64,000 bases of DNA from Armigeres subalbatus (taxonomy: Eukaryota > Arthropoda > Insecta > Diptera > Culicidae). Each line of letters starts with the position of its first letter. Position 1 is the stretch's first letter. Under the pieces are notes generated by a model, which saw only the letters and a list, made by a program, of their open reading frames with translations, was not told the origin of the DNA and did not search any database. Shown here in pieces: positions 1 to 12,070 of the stretch. The position numbers and the translations under genes were made by a program. The stretch covers positions 75,001,203 to 75,065,202 of the forward strand of contig NC_085139.1 of assembly GCF_024139115.2 (NCBI RefSeq), written 5' to 3'.

Positions 1-2830
1 CTTCTTTGTTATCATTGTGATTTCAGTGGTAATTGGACTAATGTACATAAGAAAACGCCTGATTAATCCATCTATCGGTATTGATGCCTTTCACATGTTT
101 TACATATGAAAAAAATGTACAAAAAAGTTAAAAATAGCACTGATAGGTAAATATATTCTATAATTCACATTAATTTTTATTCATAACAAATATCGCCGTT
201 GATTGCAATTTTTTTTTTGCGAACAAATTGGTTAAGGACAAGTGCTTAAGAATAGCTGATAATTTTGAACGTGCTTTGCGCACACACATACATACAAATA
301 CGCACATACAGACATCATCTCAATTCGTTAAACTAAGTTAAAAGAGTTCATCTTTGGGGAGAACATACAGATTTTACGTTCACTTAGTGTTCGAGAAGGC
401 AAAATCAGCCCTCCCTAGCTATTACGAGAATTCCTTGAGTATCTATTCCGTTAAGGTAATGAAATCATTCCACAAAAGATACTCAGAGCAATTATTGAAT
501 TGATTTTAGTTTTATGTAACTACTCATCACAATTGAAGATCAAGGTAGAATGGGTTTTCCACTTACCCCATCCCACTGGGTTAAGTGGAAAAACAACCCC
601 TTATTTTTAAATCTCTTTCCACAAATTTCAAGCGACCAAAATGGTATGAATTACCGCACAGTTGGTGCAAAATTGACTGTTTTTGATAGCCCATTTTGAT
701 TGAACCCATTTAGATCAATTAAACTGGTTTTACACTAATTCCAACATGCACTATCGATTTTTTCTTTTCCACTTCCCCTTATACCTTATAAGAATCTAAC
801 AATTTCGCATATGCCCAATTCTTATACAGGTGTTGGTAGGTTCTTATACAGAATTGTTAGAAAATCTAACAACCGTCGGTTGGGTGTATGAACATCCAGT
901 GGCAAAAACTTCACTCAAACTCAGTGCCTCAGTGTTTTCGTGAAGACTGGGAACGCAGAACACATTGAACGGGATTGGTTGGTTCTGATATTTTTACTGG
1001 GTGAGATAAAAATTGAAATTTTCAATAGTTTATCGTTAATAATCAAAATTTCATTGAAATTGACAAATTATATATAAATATTTCCAAAACTCATCGAAAG
1101 ATAAAGGCTGTATTAACGTTCAAAATCTTACATGATTTCGTGACGGTCTCCGGTTTTAGATTATGATCTGACACCCAGGACCTTAGGGTGAGACGTTGCC
1201 CACCGTCGTTGCATGCTGGTCCGTTGTCTAGTGCGTGGTGGTACCTTAAAAAAGCAAAATGCTCACTGGAAACATTAAACTTGTAGTGTCTTCTTCTGAA
1301 TCAAGCTTAGCTTAGTTTATTAGTTTGCTTATTACTTTACTTCAAACCTATTTACATTGACAATTGCCCGGCTGCTAGCAGCACGGTGCAAGTTGCAACA
1401 AAGTATTGAACTACAAATAATTGCATTGGCTTATCAGAATAGTCAAGTTATTCAAATGGGTCAACTGCCTTATCTCATCTCGAATTGACAGTCGTTCAGG
1501 GACTATCAACAAATTACTTAACGTTTCAATTAATAAATTCATCATAAAACGAGTAACGATTATGTGACAAGTAAAGACATTCTGCTGAAAGCTCTAGATT
1601 ATGTTCTATTTGAAATAAATAAAAATGTTCATGCAGAAAGTGTTATGAGGGGTTTTGCATTGCGCGATTTGTGTAGGGCCCAGCCTCGTACGTGTGTTTT
1701 CCAGAAAAAAAAAATTTGAATAACAAATTTCTTAGAATCTTGATGCCATATAATCCGTATAATAAAAAACATCATGTTATGATGTCAGAACCATCTTTAA
1801 CGATGTAACATAGACAATTGGGTTTAATACAAAGTTTCCCTGCCATATTTTCCCCTGTTCGGGATCCACGCTAAAGAATCCACCACCACCGCGCGGAGAC
1901 TAATACGAGATTGATGCGATTCTCTGTGCCTTCGTTTCGCTTCGCCGTTCCAATCGGTTGATCTCCACTTTACCCCCCTGCGGGATGAAGATGCAAAGAA
2001 AGCAAGCAGAGACTTCTTTCGCTGTTCGTTCCCAGGTTGCATTATTAGCGTTGCTACATTTCAAAGTTTTGTACGCGATAACAAAGTCACCGGCTGACAG
2101 CAACAGTGCAATGATGGCGGCGTTCGCGATCGGTGCACGATGGACCAAAATTGAGGGGGAATCGTATTGGCAGTGGGGGTCTGTTGGTACCGGCTGTAGC
2201 AACCGAAGTAGCTGTAGCGTCGTACTTTCCACGGGAGAACCTCCCGCCCAGTCCGCCTGAGGGAGCGATTGCTACAATGGATAGGTCGTTCAATGCTGTG
2301 CAATTGCAAGCATCTTACGGGAGTATTTATTATTATTTATCATAATAATTTAAGACGGTGGGCACAAAGCTTTTTTTTCATATCTCGGTGCAATCAGCGC
2401 CATGAGCTGATCGATGGATTATGAACAACATCGTTTCGAATTGATAGCTCACCGCCAGTCATCTCAGCTGGGACGTAACTGATCAAATTGCTGAATTCTG
2501 ATAGCTGTACTGGATGAACTGAAATCATTTCACAGTTCGATGAATAAAATTGATTGTAAACATTTCTTAGAACATTTCTTAGTATTTAAAATCTTGCATT
2601 CCAAGTATTGACCAATGCTCATGATTATGCAAATAAAAGGCTTTTTTGTTAAAATATTAGTTAAAATATTTTAAATTAAAAGTCGTATTCAGATCAACGA
2701 TTTTTACGATTTAACTTATATTGGGATTCATGCAGTTCCCCCCATGGTTTACATGATTATCAAAAATAATAATCAGAACTCATGTTGAACAAAAAGAAGA
2801 AGGTTGTATCCGAGACACGACCGCCAATTG
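1..2830. other. AT-rich region without a recognised gene
   Basis: No frame here shows a recognisable domain; the longest open stretches (about 70-110 codons between 1824 and 2345) overlap on both strands and look like chance. The stretch at about 965-1190 is a diverged relative of about 3965-4205: both carry a GATTGGTTGGTT-like stretch and a shared TTTCGTGACGGTCTC. A sequence at about 1555-1600 (GACAAGTAAAGACATTC) resembles the outer edge of the palindrome at 44255-44374. The region therefore probably contains decayed interspersed repeats. Confidence 0.4.
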
Positions 2831-4234
2831 GACGTAGGATTACGTGAAGTGTAAAAGATTTTATTTTGAATTTCTGAATATGTTCCCTGGCGTTGATATT
2901 GCGGTATTGCGGACTGCGGTTTCAAAGTCGTCACCAAGTAAGTCAGCTCCTAGTGAATGAACGAGAAAGTAGCTTTGCTTAAAACGGCCCTCTTCAGGGC
3001 CACAGTCCCACTCAAAGAGGAGAGGAATTTTCGTACCGCGCACGCCGGAAATCAAATTTTTGAAATGAATTTCCACTACTTACTGATGCCACCGTCAGCC
3101 CATTTATGATTTGCCGCTGGAACACGTTAGGCTGCTACCGACAAAGAATTTTGTCCATCACCAAGTGATTATGATTTGCTTTTTTTTTTTTTTTTTTTTC
3201 TCCTTTATTAAAGTGTTTTTTTAATTTTAAAATTAAGTTCAACACTTATTATGATTTGCATTTTTTGCAGATTTTTGTCTCGGCTCAAATTTCTATAGTG
3301 TTAAAAGATGATTTTGTTTCCAATGACGCGGCTTTCCAATAATAAACAGCAAGTATACCGAAATCAGAATCTTGGGAAAATCTCATTTGACTGCTAACGC
3401 AACTCAATGATGTGAGACGTCATCATTGTTTACTTCCCGCACTTTTACTGCTATCTATTCCAACTTTCTACCGTCGCCAAGCGGTTATGATGTGCACTTT
3501 GAAGAAAATATTTCGGCTCTACCTTCTCTGGTGTACAATGGTAGATTTAACAAGAATCGATTTTGATCCACAATGCGTCTTTCTAATCATTCATAGCAAA
3601 CAAACGATAGTCCGTATCTTGCGTAAAAATTTCACTTTTCTGCTAAATAGCCACTATTAAGAAAACATTTTCAGTGGCGCCACTGGTATCCGGGGACCGT
3701 AATCGATGCCATTTTTGCAATCAACTCTTTCTTCTCATAAAATTTTGGTCCTGAGAAGAACCGATTTTCTTTCCAAAATGCGTCACTAACAGTAACTAAA
3801 CGATTGTAGCGAAGATTGTAGCTTTCAGCAATGGCCTCTCGATGTTCCACTTTCTCCTGAGACTGCTGCTACGAGCGTCATCGTTGTGCCCGCTCTCCGA
3901 GAAAATGCAATTGAACCAGGGGTTGGAGTCGAGCCCGTAGGTTGCACGATTTTGATGTCTGTGCTTGCGATGCACATACGCGATTGGTTGGTTTACCGAT
4001 TTTCAGTGCCTAATAAAATTCAATTTTTCAATAGTTTAGCACTTTGAATGCATTTTTACGATAGTTGAGCAAAATCTTAAAGAGTTCGTCGATCGATTAA
4101 CACCAAAATCTTTAAAATCGGTTGAAAGACGGCTGAGTTATTAGCCCATACTTCCTGACCACTTTTCGTGACGGTCTCAGATTTGAAACTGCAGAATGAC
4201 CCCCCAATGTTCCGGAAAGACGTAATCCTACGTC
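2831..4234. mobile_element. Candidate 1.4 kb element bounded by perfect 15-bp inverted repeats
   Basis: GACGTAGGATTACGT at 2831-2845 is the exact reverse complement of ACGTAATCCTACGTC at 4220-4234. Between them are diverged internal repeats: the segments starting near 3155, 3470 and 3700 share TTATGAT-TGC-like and ATTTTG-TTCC-AATGCG-like blocks. No transposase-like frame is visible, so this would be non-autonomous. No target-site duplication was found, so the boundaries are provisional. The right end (about 4140-4234) contains the CGTGACGGTCTC motif also seen near 1140, which supports a multicopy family. Confidence 0.45.
3180..3247 (-). mobile_element. Short poly(A) retroposed fragment with 12-bp TSD
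   Basis: The direct repeat ATTATGATTTGC occurs at 3168-3179 and 3248-3259, exactly flanking a 68-bp insert. On the minus strand the insert ends in an AATAAA signal followed about 5 bases later by an A-run of about 20. This is the signature of target-primed reverse transcription of a polyadenylated RNA, very strongly 5'-truncated. The source RNA (LINE 3' UTR or host mRNA) cannot be identified from 45 bases. It lies inside the 2831-4234 element, so it is younger than that element. Confidence 0.75.
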
Positions 4235-6038
4235 AAAATAGTGGTATCTGTTATCTCATCCATGAACAACTCACAATTGCGTATCGTGTAGGCTTTTTCT
4301 TCCACCAGCATAAGCTCCATCAGCATCTAATCGACACGCGCAAATGTTTTCCACACGCTCCACACAGGACAAAAAAAAATAGATCTCGTCTGCGATCGTC
4401 AATCAACATTACTCGGCTCATGTTACCCGCGCGTCTTCTACAAACTGCGTTGTGGGGATGGTGTTTAGTGGCCCACCAAAGCACACGAAAAAGTAGATAC
4501 GTCGCCGTTCTGGTCGTCATCGTTCGTTTGCTTACACAGCAATTAAAGACACGATGCCGCCTTTTGCCGGTTTTGCCGGCCGCCATACCATTGACGGCCG
4601 CCCGAAAATAGCATCGTCAATGGTTTACTTTTTCATTCATGAAATGATATAATCCCAGAATAGACCCATTAGGGGAGAGCCACCAGTTGTGGTCAGAAGC
4701 ATCAACAGGTTTGTTATGGACATGGACGAGCACCTCTTAGAGTTTCAGAGTCTTTTAAAGAATAACGAAATTGCAAATCAACCAACTTTCCATGGAATTG
4801 AAAAAAAATCCACGAAAAATTCTTCTGAATGTAGACGGGATTTTTTTTCGCGTTTCCGCGAGACATTATTTTGAATTTCCATCGGAAATTGCTACGGAAA
4901 ATTCTTTTATATTTCCATGACATATTATGTTGAAGTTCTACGACAAATTTATCCCAGTTTCGAATTCCCACAACAAATTTTCCCGAATTTTCAGAAGAAA
5001 ATTTTCTAAATCTGTAAAGACTGTATAGCGCTATCGTAGTTTGTCGATGGCCAACCACAGTCACAACTGGCTCATCGACCCTAGCTTCCTTTTCTTCGGG
5101 GAGTGTTTTTCGTGGTGTCACTTGTGCTGCTGTAGTTTTATTTTCACTACACTCGATCAGACTTGAACAAGCGGGGTCTATCGCGGTCTAGACGTAGATA
5201 TTACGTTACTCTGCCAAAAACCAATTAAACTACATTCTTTGTTGTGCGTCGGATAGTGTTCGCTTGGGTGAACTATAAGTTCGGGCAAATGGATCCATGA
5301 GACTGAACAAAAGTTCAATTGTTTTGAAAACTGCTCTCTAAATATTGCAAGCGATAAAATATGGAAACACACACACACACACACACACACACTAGCCGCC
5401 CCACAATCCCCACCGCGTAGCAACGCACTCAACCTGGGCTTTGGCATGTGGAATTAAATTTTCCATTTTTGTTGCCCTGGAAGGTGGGGTGCAATATGCG
5501 CATTGTAGGATAGATTGCAAAGGTGGAGGTGTGCGGTTTGGAATGCCATCCGAGGTGCCCGGGACTCGAATGGAAAGCTTTTCAATTAAGCATCAAAACC
5601 AACGCTGAGCAGGATGAGCAACCGGGTGGATGGGACAGGCATGTGGCTAGAAATTGTTGAAATAATAAATGAATGAATTAATAAACAGAATGTCCGGGCG
5701 CGTGGTGGCAATTACTTATGCATGAGCTTCATGGGTACACACTTTTCACCGATTGAAGATTCAAAGATATAAAAGATCGCTTAATAGATTGTGTGTAGAT
5801 TGGCTCAGCTTTGGTGTGGGCGAAAATCAAGGTTGAACTGATCTCAATCACTCCATAGTGCTGTAAGCTAATTGACTGAGCTGTGGGATTTGTGATTTGG
5901 TTTGTTACATACACGCATTTTTTGTTGTCGTCATTCCTGAAGCTGTTTTTTGTCTTTCTACCCAACAGTCATGAATAAAGGTAAATCAACCAACAAAGCA
6001 ACGGAAGTGCACCCCTTCGCAAAAAAAAAGTTTTGGAG
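4235..6038. other. No gene seen; degenerate repeats and a microsatellite
   Basis: The segment at about 4780-4990 has the GGAATTTCC/AAATTTTC texture of the degenerate dispersed repeats seen again at 10.3-11.6 kb. No coding domain was recognised. Confidence 0.35.
5367..5392. repeat. (AC)13 microsatellite
   Basis: An uninterrupted dinucleotide repeat read directly from the sequence. Confidence 0.95.
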
Positions 6039-6785
6039 AATGAATTATTGGCAGTGACTGATTTTCTACTCGCCGCTATCACATCCCGGCGCTATAGTAT
6101 ATGCGCAAAATAGCCAGCATGAGTTAACCGCCAGAAATTTGTATGACGAAAGACATCTAACGCGGGTTTTCTCAAGATTAGGAACTTTTCATGAAAAACT
6201 ATTTGGTACCGGTTATGAAGGATGGTGTCCGCTACTACGCCTACCAAATATTTTTTCGATTAAGGTGCTTAATTTCGAGTAATCAAACCGTAGATGCCTT
6301 TCGCCATACTGATTTCAGAAAGTTAACTCCTTCTGTGCCGCTGTAAGCGCGCTCAAAGCAGGCGATTCATTCTCCACCTAACGCATAGGGTGCGAGAAAG
6401 ATGAAGCTGAAGGAGACGAGTTGAGAAACCGAGGAAGCCGCTAGCGATGCGCCAATGAATTATTGGCAGTGGCTGATTTGCTACTCGCCGCTTCCACTTC
6501 CAGGCGCTATCGTATATGCGCAAATATCCAGCGTAAGTTAACTGCAAGAAATTTGTATGGCGAAAGACATCTAACGCGGGTTTTCTCAAAATTAGGAACT
6601 TTTCATGAAAAACTATTTGGTACCGGTTATGTAGGAAGGTGTCCGCTACTACGCCTACCAAATATTTTGTCGATGAAGGTGCTTAATTTTGAGAAATCGA
6701 ACCTTAGATGCCTTTCGCCATACTGATTTCAGAAAGTTAACTCCTAGTGTGCCGCTGTAATTACGCTCAAAGCAGGCGATTCATT
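6039..6785. repeat. Direct duplication, two roughly 333-bp copies at 415-bp spacing
   Basis: 6039-6371 and 6454-6785 align along their whole length, from AATGAATTATTGGCAGTG to AAAGCAGGCGATTCATT, with scattered substitutions and one- or two-base gaps. They are separated by about 82 bp of non-repeated sequence. The copies are similar but clearly not identical, so the duplication is not recent. No long open frame spans both. Two copies of a dispersed element, a tandem duplication, or terminal repeats of a collapsed element are all possible. Confidence 0.8.
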
Positions 6786-7156
6786 GCGAGCATGCAGCAG
6801 CACAATGCGGTGGAGATAAGGCCGAGCGGCGAACTGCCGATATTGACCGTCGTCGTGGTGCAACTCGATGACTTTATCGACTTCTCCGATGGACGGGAGA
6901 ATATGTCGAGATACCTGAAGCTGAACCTACTTAAGCTTCGCAATTTGGATCTTGCTGTAATGCAGAAATAGGCAGGAAGTGCTTAATATTAGGTGAGAAG
7001 ACTGTGGTAAGGCGAATAAGAGTATACAGACTGCTCCCTTCGCATTCCATAGTACCACAATCAAGGCACAAGAGGTGTTAGATTTTTCCATCCAATGTGC
7101 GTCATCGCAGACTTCAACATTGTGACGCAGCATTGTGTTCGATCCATTGTGTTGTG

Positions 7157-7962
7157 ATTTATTTATTTATTTATTTATTTAATGATAATCGTCATCTGAC
7201 ATCTAATGTCTCAATGACTATAAGGGTAAAAAATGTTCCGAAAACCTAATTATTATACAAACATTGATAAAAATATACAAATAATACATCAATAAGAATA
7301 CACAATAAATGCATCAATTTAATAAAAAAAAGACTTAGCAATCTACAGTTTATGTGTCAATTGGTACCACGGAAGTGTGCTGCGAAAAGTCGTTGTAGAG
7401 CAGCTGGCGAAAGATTGAAATCAAATAGATGGAACACTGCGTTGAAATTAGTCGACATATATCGGACTGGGTCATGCTGACCATAACGACTGTTTCTAGC
7501 ACCGAGCTGAATAAAATCTCTCCTCCTTAGTGGGCGCGTAGGAGCATAAAAATTAATTTTGTTTAGCAATGTTGGAGAGTCTACAGAACCATTAAGAATT
7601 TTTGCTACGAATATGGCCTGTGCCACACGGCGTCGAACATCTAAAGTATCCAGCCCAAGCAGCCGGCAGCGGTTTTCATAGGGAATGATGTACCCACAGA
7701 ATGCAAAAAGGCGTTGGACCAGGAGAGCAGGCCCACAAAAGTCGCAAGCAATAATGGTGAATGACGTGAGAAGAGAGCCTGGGTGAAACAAGCCAGTCGG
7801 CCACTGGAGACAAGATTCAACTCGACCAAGAGACACAGCGGTCGGACAGTGCCTGGCAAACGGTTGCCAAGAAATCGACGTAGGAGAAAGTAGTAATCCA
7901 AGCGTCTGGCGAAATGCATGGAGAAAGGGGTAGCGCTGCTTATTAAAACAGAGAAAGACCAC
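7157..7962 (-). pseudogene. Jockey-clade LINE 3' end: RT C-terminus, 3' UTR and (AAAT)n tail
   Basis: Read on the minus strand, 7962-7357 encodes the C-terminal part of a Jockey-type ORF2, including the motifs NRCRLLGLDTLDVRRR and LNKINFYAPTRPLRRRDF. The N-terminal half is scrambled by frameshifts: the frame carrying the YENRCRL motif and a second frame both hold pieces. After the stop comes about 175 bp of 3' UTR and a (AAAT)5-6 simple repeat at 7157-7180, as expected for a LINE 3' end in this orientation. The element is 5'-truncated. The same C-terminal motif recurs in the Jockey fragment at 37.5-38.4 kb, so the two belong to one family or close relatives. Confidence 0.8.
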
Positions 7963-8240
7963 TACGCCGACCTGCTCAAGGCGATGCGCAGCGCTGAGAA
8001 GCTGGCGGACTTCAGTAAAGAAGTTCGCAGCCCAGTTGTCCTCAGGAAGGGCTCACAGGCAGGTGGTACCTCATATGGATGCTAGCCCGCAAAGTCTTAA
8101 GCGAGGGTGTCGAAGTGAGGGCTATACACGATTGGGTCGCCCTCCAATGTAAACAGCTGGACCCTCCAATGTAAACAGTAACGATCGCGGAAGAGACAGT
8201 CTGGGCCATCAAAAACCACCAGGGTGGTGTGGTGGTTGTG
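7944..8240 (+). pseudogene. Fragment of a non-LTR retrotransposon ORF1 (Gag-like)
   Basis: The plus-strand frame from about 7944 reads KTEKDHYADLLKAMRSAEKL, then a stop. It resumes in another frame at about 8077 with ARKVLSEGVEVRA, then again at about 8190 with VTIAEETVWAIK. The pattern of a YADLL-AM start, a VR block, a LGEGVEVRA-like block and a T-EE-V-AI block matches my knowledge of ORF1 proteins of R1/LOA-type LINEs, just upstream of their zinc knuckles. At least two lesions interrupt it. It abuts the minus-strand Jockey fragment, which may have inserted into it. Assignment is by motif memory only. Confidence 0.5.
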
Positions 8241-9589
8241 CAAAAGGCTGGATAGGAGTTACCAATTTAGGAGCCGAAAATGCCCATAAAGCGCACACGT
8301 GTGGTATAGCATAATCGTGCACGTTGTGTGCGAGCAGGAGCTAAGCTCATAACCATGCCATTGCTGATGAGCCTGCTTCCCGTTGAGCAGAAGTGCGACG
8401 AAGCCGTGTAAGTAACGCAGCCTCAACCATCCCGGCGGATAGTGGGAACTGTATAGCGGACGGATCCAGATCAGTTGCGATTTGTTTGACGAAAAGATTC
8501 CCGATCCAAGAAGTGAGGAACACAAGAGTGGAGAGTGCAGTTGGTCGGTGATCTGCAGTGGTCTGTGTTGAACTTAATGTTCCATTGAAAAAAACACGTT
8601 AATAAAGTAATTGAAAAAAAACAGTGGTAGAGGGTTGACGATGGTTCTACTAAAACTAGTTTATTTATGGACGCAGTAGCGCCCGTGGCAAGTGTTTAGA
8701 TTCTTAAGCATTAAAAAAAATCAAAATTTTCAACGTCTGTTGTCTGTGATTTTTTTCATCAAATGCTGTGTCTGGTTGTCCAAGGTTATCACTGGTTTTG
8801 TTTTTTCCATCTGATAGTAAAAAAGTATTGAAGTGTCAAGAATTGAGAATTTCCCCGCGTGCTGCGTTTGGTTGGCTAGTCACCGGACGGACAAACAGGG
8901 CTACTATATTTATAATGTCGTGAACAGGGCGAGTTATTCAGCCTCGAGTGTTTATCGCTACGCACAAAAAACAAGGCAGGCTCATCACGTATGTAAACAT
9001 TCAGTTTGAATGTAAACATGTGACGTCACTGCTATCTTCGAAGAAGCAGGACCGAGACGATGCTATACGGTCGCAGCATGCTCACTTTTGTACTCCAACA
9101 TGTGGCGATAAAATATGCGTCACATTCGAAGTGTCATTTTTCTAACGAGCCTACCTTGTTTTCTGTATACCGTGATCGCTACGATACTCAGCAATCTGAA
9201 TGTCACTTCTCTTCTACACAATCATTCCGACAAAGTTTACACAGTGGACTGAATCCAATTTTCTTGCTTTCTAAAATAGGTCGCTAAACGACTATAAGAA
9301 GTACTTTTTAGTGAACATAATGAATTTTGTTTTATTCCATATAGCTTCTAATCTTGATTTTATACACTACATTCTTCCCCTCCTCTACTCTCAAGGTTTG
9401 TAATGAACACAGAATAACTATATAGCTAAAAATCATTGATCCTTAAAGGGATATTCTCGTTATCAATTCTTTATTCGTCATGCTTGAACCATTAAATAAA
9501 AGCAAACGACTCATAAAACGAGAAAAATTGATAAAATTCTAATGCGATTCAATCTAAATGCATTTCAAAACCAATCAGAAACAAACTCA
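8241..9589. other. No feature recognised
   Basis: Both strands were read. Only short open frames (60-90 codons) without domains were seen. Confidence 0.35.
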
Positions 9590-9905
9590 CATTTACTCCA
9601 AATCTAATCCAAATCCAATCCTCATCCAATTCTAATTACATTTCAATCCCAATCAAATTTAAATCAAATCAAATCAAATCCAATACACATCTGAACGAAA
9701 TCCAAATCCATTCTAAATATAATTCAAATCCCATTAGAACCCAATCCAAATCCAAAACATATTCAAATCGAATCCAAATTAAATCAAAATCCAATGAAAA
9801 TTAAATTCAAATCCAGTTCAAACTTAATCTTAATCTAATCCAAATCCAATCAAAAATCAATTCGCATCAAGTCCAAATGTAATCTAAATCTAATCCAATC
9901 TTATA
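9590..9905. repeat. Degenerate tandem repeat, AATCCAAATCCAAT-type, copy 1
   Basis: The segment is composed of short units on the theme AATCCAATCCAAATC with frequent substitutions (AATCTAAT, AATTCAAAT, AATCAAATC). The phase is about 6 and 12 bp. The same composition and motif recur at 54775-55405. No coding content. Confidence 0.85.
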
Positions 9906-10127
9906 AGGAGTTATCTATCAACGCGAACGCAGTACGTCGCTGTTAATAATTATATCAGTAAATTTCTGAACACAAGCGTTAGTGTCCCTCAGGGATACAA
10001 TTTAGGGCCACTCTTGTTGCTATGCATCAACAGGTGTGAATGCAATTATCACGCAGATGACAGAAGACATAGACAAACTACAGATATATTTTCGTGAATA
10101 TTTCACTGAACATAACAAGAACTAAAT
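9905..10127 (+). pseudogene. Jockey-type reverse transcriptase fragment, 5' part of a split gene
   Basis: The plus-strand translation shows SYLSTRTQYVAV, then SVSVPQGYNLGPLLLLCINR, which corresponds to the RT motif TSGVPQGSNLGPLLF-LFIND. It is followed by a degraded YADD box read as YHADD at about 10045-10060. The frame ends in codons for NITRTK and is then cut at 10127. The remainder resumes at 17560 after a 7.4 kb insertion. Substitutions (Y for S in PQGS, H inserted before ADD) show it was already decaying. Confidence 0.8.
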
Positions 10128-10329
10128 CAGGGTGTCTACTCATCTGTAAAAACAAAATCCCTGATTTCTCCAGGTTTTTTTTCCAGCTGTTTTACATAAA
10201 TTTCCAGGCAAAGACAAACGTGTCATATATAGATTTTAGCAGCAAAATGATCAATTAAAAAAAGTAAATATTGCAAAAAATATTATTTTAAAGAATATTC
10301 TGGTGGCTTCACCACACAATGTTGTAAAT

Positions 10330-10880
10330 TACTTAAGAAATTCCTCCAGGAATTCCTTCGCAAGTTCACCCAGAAATTGCTTCAGCCATTCAATCAAAAT
10401 TCCTTCAGGTATTCCTTTGAAAATTTCTCCATAGATTCCATCGGAAAATCCTCCGGATTTTAAGAATTGCTTCAGAACTTCCTCCAGGATTTGATTTTTC
10501 TGCTAAAACTCAAAACTGCATCTCAAGGAATTGTTTCGTAAATTCCTTTAGAGATGCATTTGGCGATTCCTTTACAATTTTTTTTAAATTCCTTCAGGTA
10601 TTTTTTTTTCGAAATGTCTTGTTAAAATCGCTCGGAAATACCTTTATAAAATACTTTACAGATTTCTTAAAATATTTTTCTGATTTTTTTAGGAATTTCT
10701 TTGGAAACTTGGTTAAGATTTCTATCGGAAATCTCTTTGAATTTCATTTCAGATGTTTTAAGAAAACTTCTTAAGGAAATGTTCCGGGAATATGTTTGGT
10801 AATTTCTTTAGGAAATCCTTCAGAACTTCTTAAGAAAACTCCTTCAGGAAATGTATTGATGCAAAACTATGAGATTTGTA
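10330..10880. repeat. Decayed GGAATTCCTCC-type repeat tract
   Basis: Loosely periodic AATTCCTCCAGGAATTCC and TTCGGAAATTCCT-like words run through here, and again at about 11250-11620, 11965-12010 and 17190-17310. The words match, in opposite orientation, the 24-bp unit of the homogeneous array at 38441-42150. Probably an old, diverged tandem repeat of the same family. Confidence 0.6.
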
Positions 10881-12070
10881 TGTCGTGGGCAGTTTTTAGG
10901 CCTTTTTCCATTCAACATCCTTTATGCCTAACGTACTCATGCCTAACGTCCTTATACCTGTTCGCGTGACCAACATCTAGTTTGCTTGGACCTAGCAGCC
11001 AAGGTACCGGCACTATAAGTGTCAAACGGTCAAGTTATAGCCTATTCAGATTACGCCATTTATGATCATTAATATCATGATAAACAACAACCTGATGCCA
11101 TCCCCATATATTCAATTTTCTTTCTCCGCTTCAACACGATATTTATTGCGATAAATAATCTAATCATAATCTGTATAGGCTATTTAGCTTATTGAAGTAT
11201 ATTTTGACAGAATAATTTCAATGGTTACTGCGCCACTAGCGTTCTATTACTGCTTAACTATAAAAATCTTCGGAAAATGCGTCGGATATTTTTTTGAAAT
11301 TCTTCGGGATTTTTAGGAGCTCATTTAGAAGTATCTTAAGGAAAACACATGGAGAAGTTTTTCCGGATATTTTGCTTTTGAGAATTCTTTGGAAATACTT
11401 CGAGTAAATCTTTAGAAACTCCTTTTAAAATCGGGAATTTCTTAAAAACCATACGAAAAATCGTCCGGAAATTCGTTTTGAAATTCTTCCGGAAATTCTT
11501 TTCGATTTTTATCTTGGAAATTCCTCCAGAAATAATTTAGAAAATTGATAACCATTCCTATGGACACTCTTTTAGTGATTTCTTTGAATAATTCCTTGGA
11601 AAACTGATCCAGAGATCAGAGATGCATCTGAACACGAGAACGCGTGTTCGTGTTCAAATCGTTTTGAACACTGCACACTGTTCAAGAGCACTGACGTAAC
11701 TTAGCAACTTGTATTCTAGGAAAACAAAATTCAAGCGACGGCATGCTACACATTTTTCGGCAAGTTAATAGAACACGTGGGCATCTAACGGATATAAAAC
11801 AAGCATGCTCGTATGTTTTTGCATAGTTCCAAATCTAAAGAATCTTAGTTACCATGATCGTTTTGCTTGCGTACCAACCCAGTGCACACTGAACTGTGTT
11901 CAAAGTTCAAAACAAAGAACACCGAGGCACGCTCTTGGCTCATGTTCTGTTCAGGATGCATCTCTGCCAGAAATTCCTTCGGAAGTTCCTCCAGGAATTG
12001 CTTTAAAACATCTTAACTAATTTAGTATTTTTTTGACGTAGAACTACGTCTGTCTTTTCTATATTGGGGT

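Noticed and set aside
965..1190. A second complete copy of the 2831-4234 element
   Set aside because: Only about 200 bp is similar and no 15-bp terminal repeat is present; at most a fragment.
1824..2345. Possible host exon: overlapping 70-110-codon frames on both strands
   Set aside because: No frame has a recognisable domain, and no splice-site pair or codon-bias evidence favours one frame over the others.
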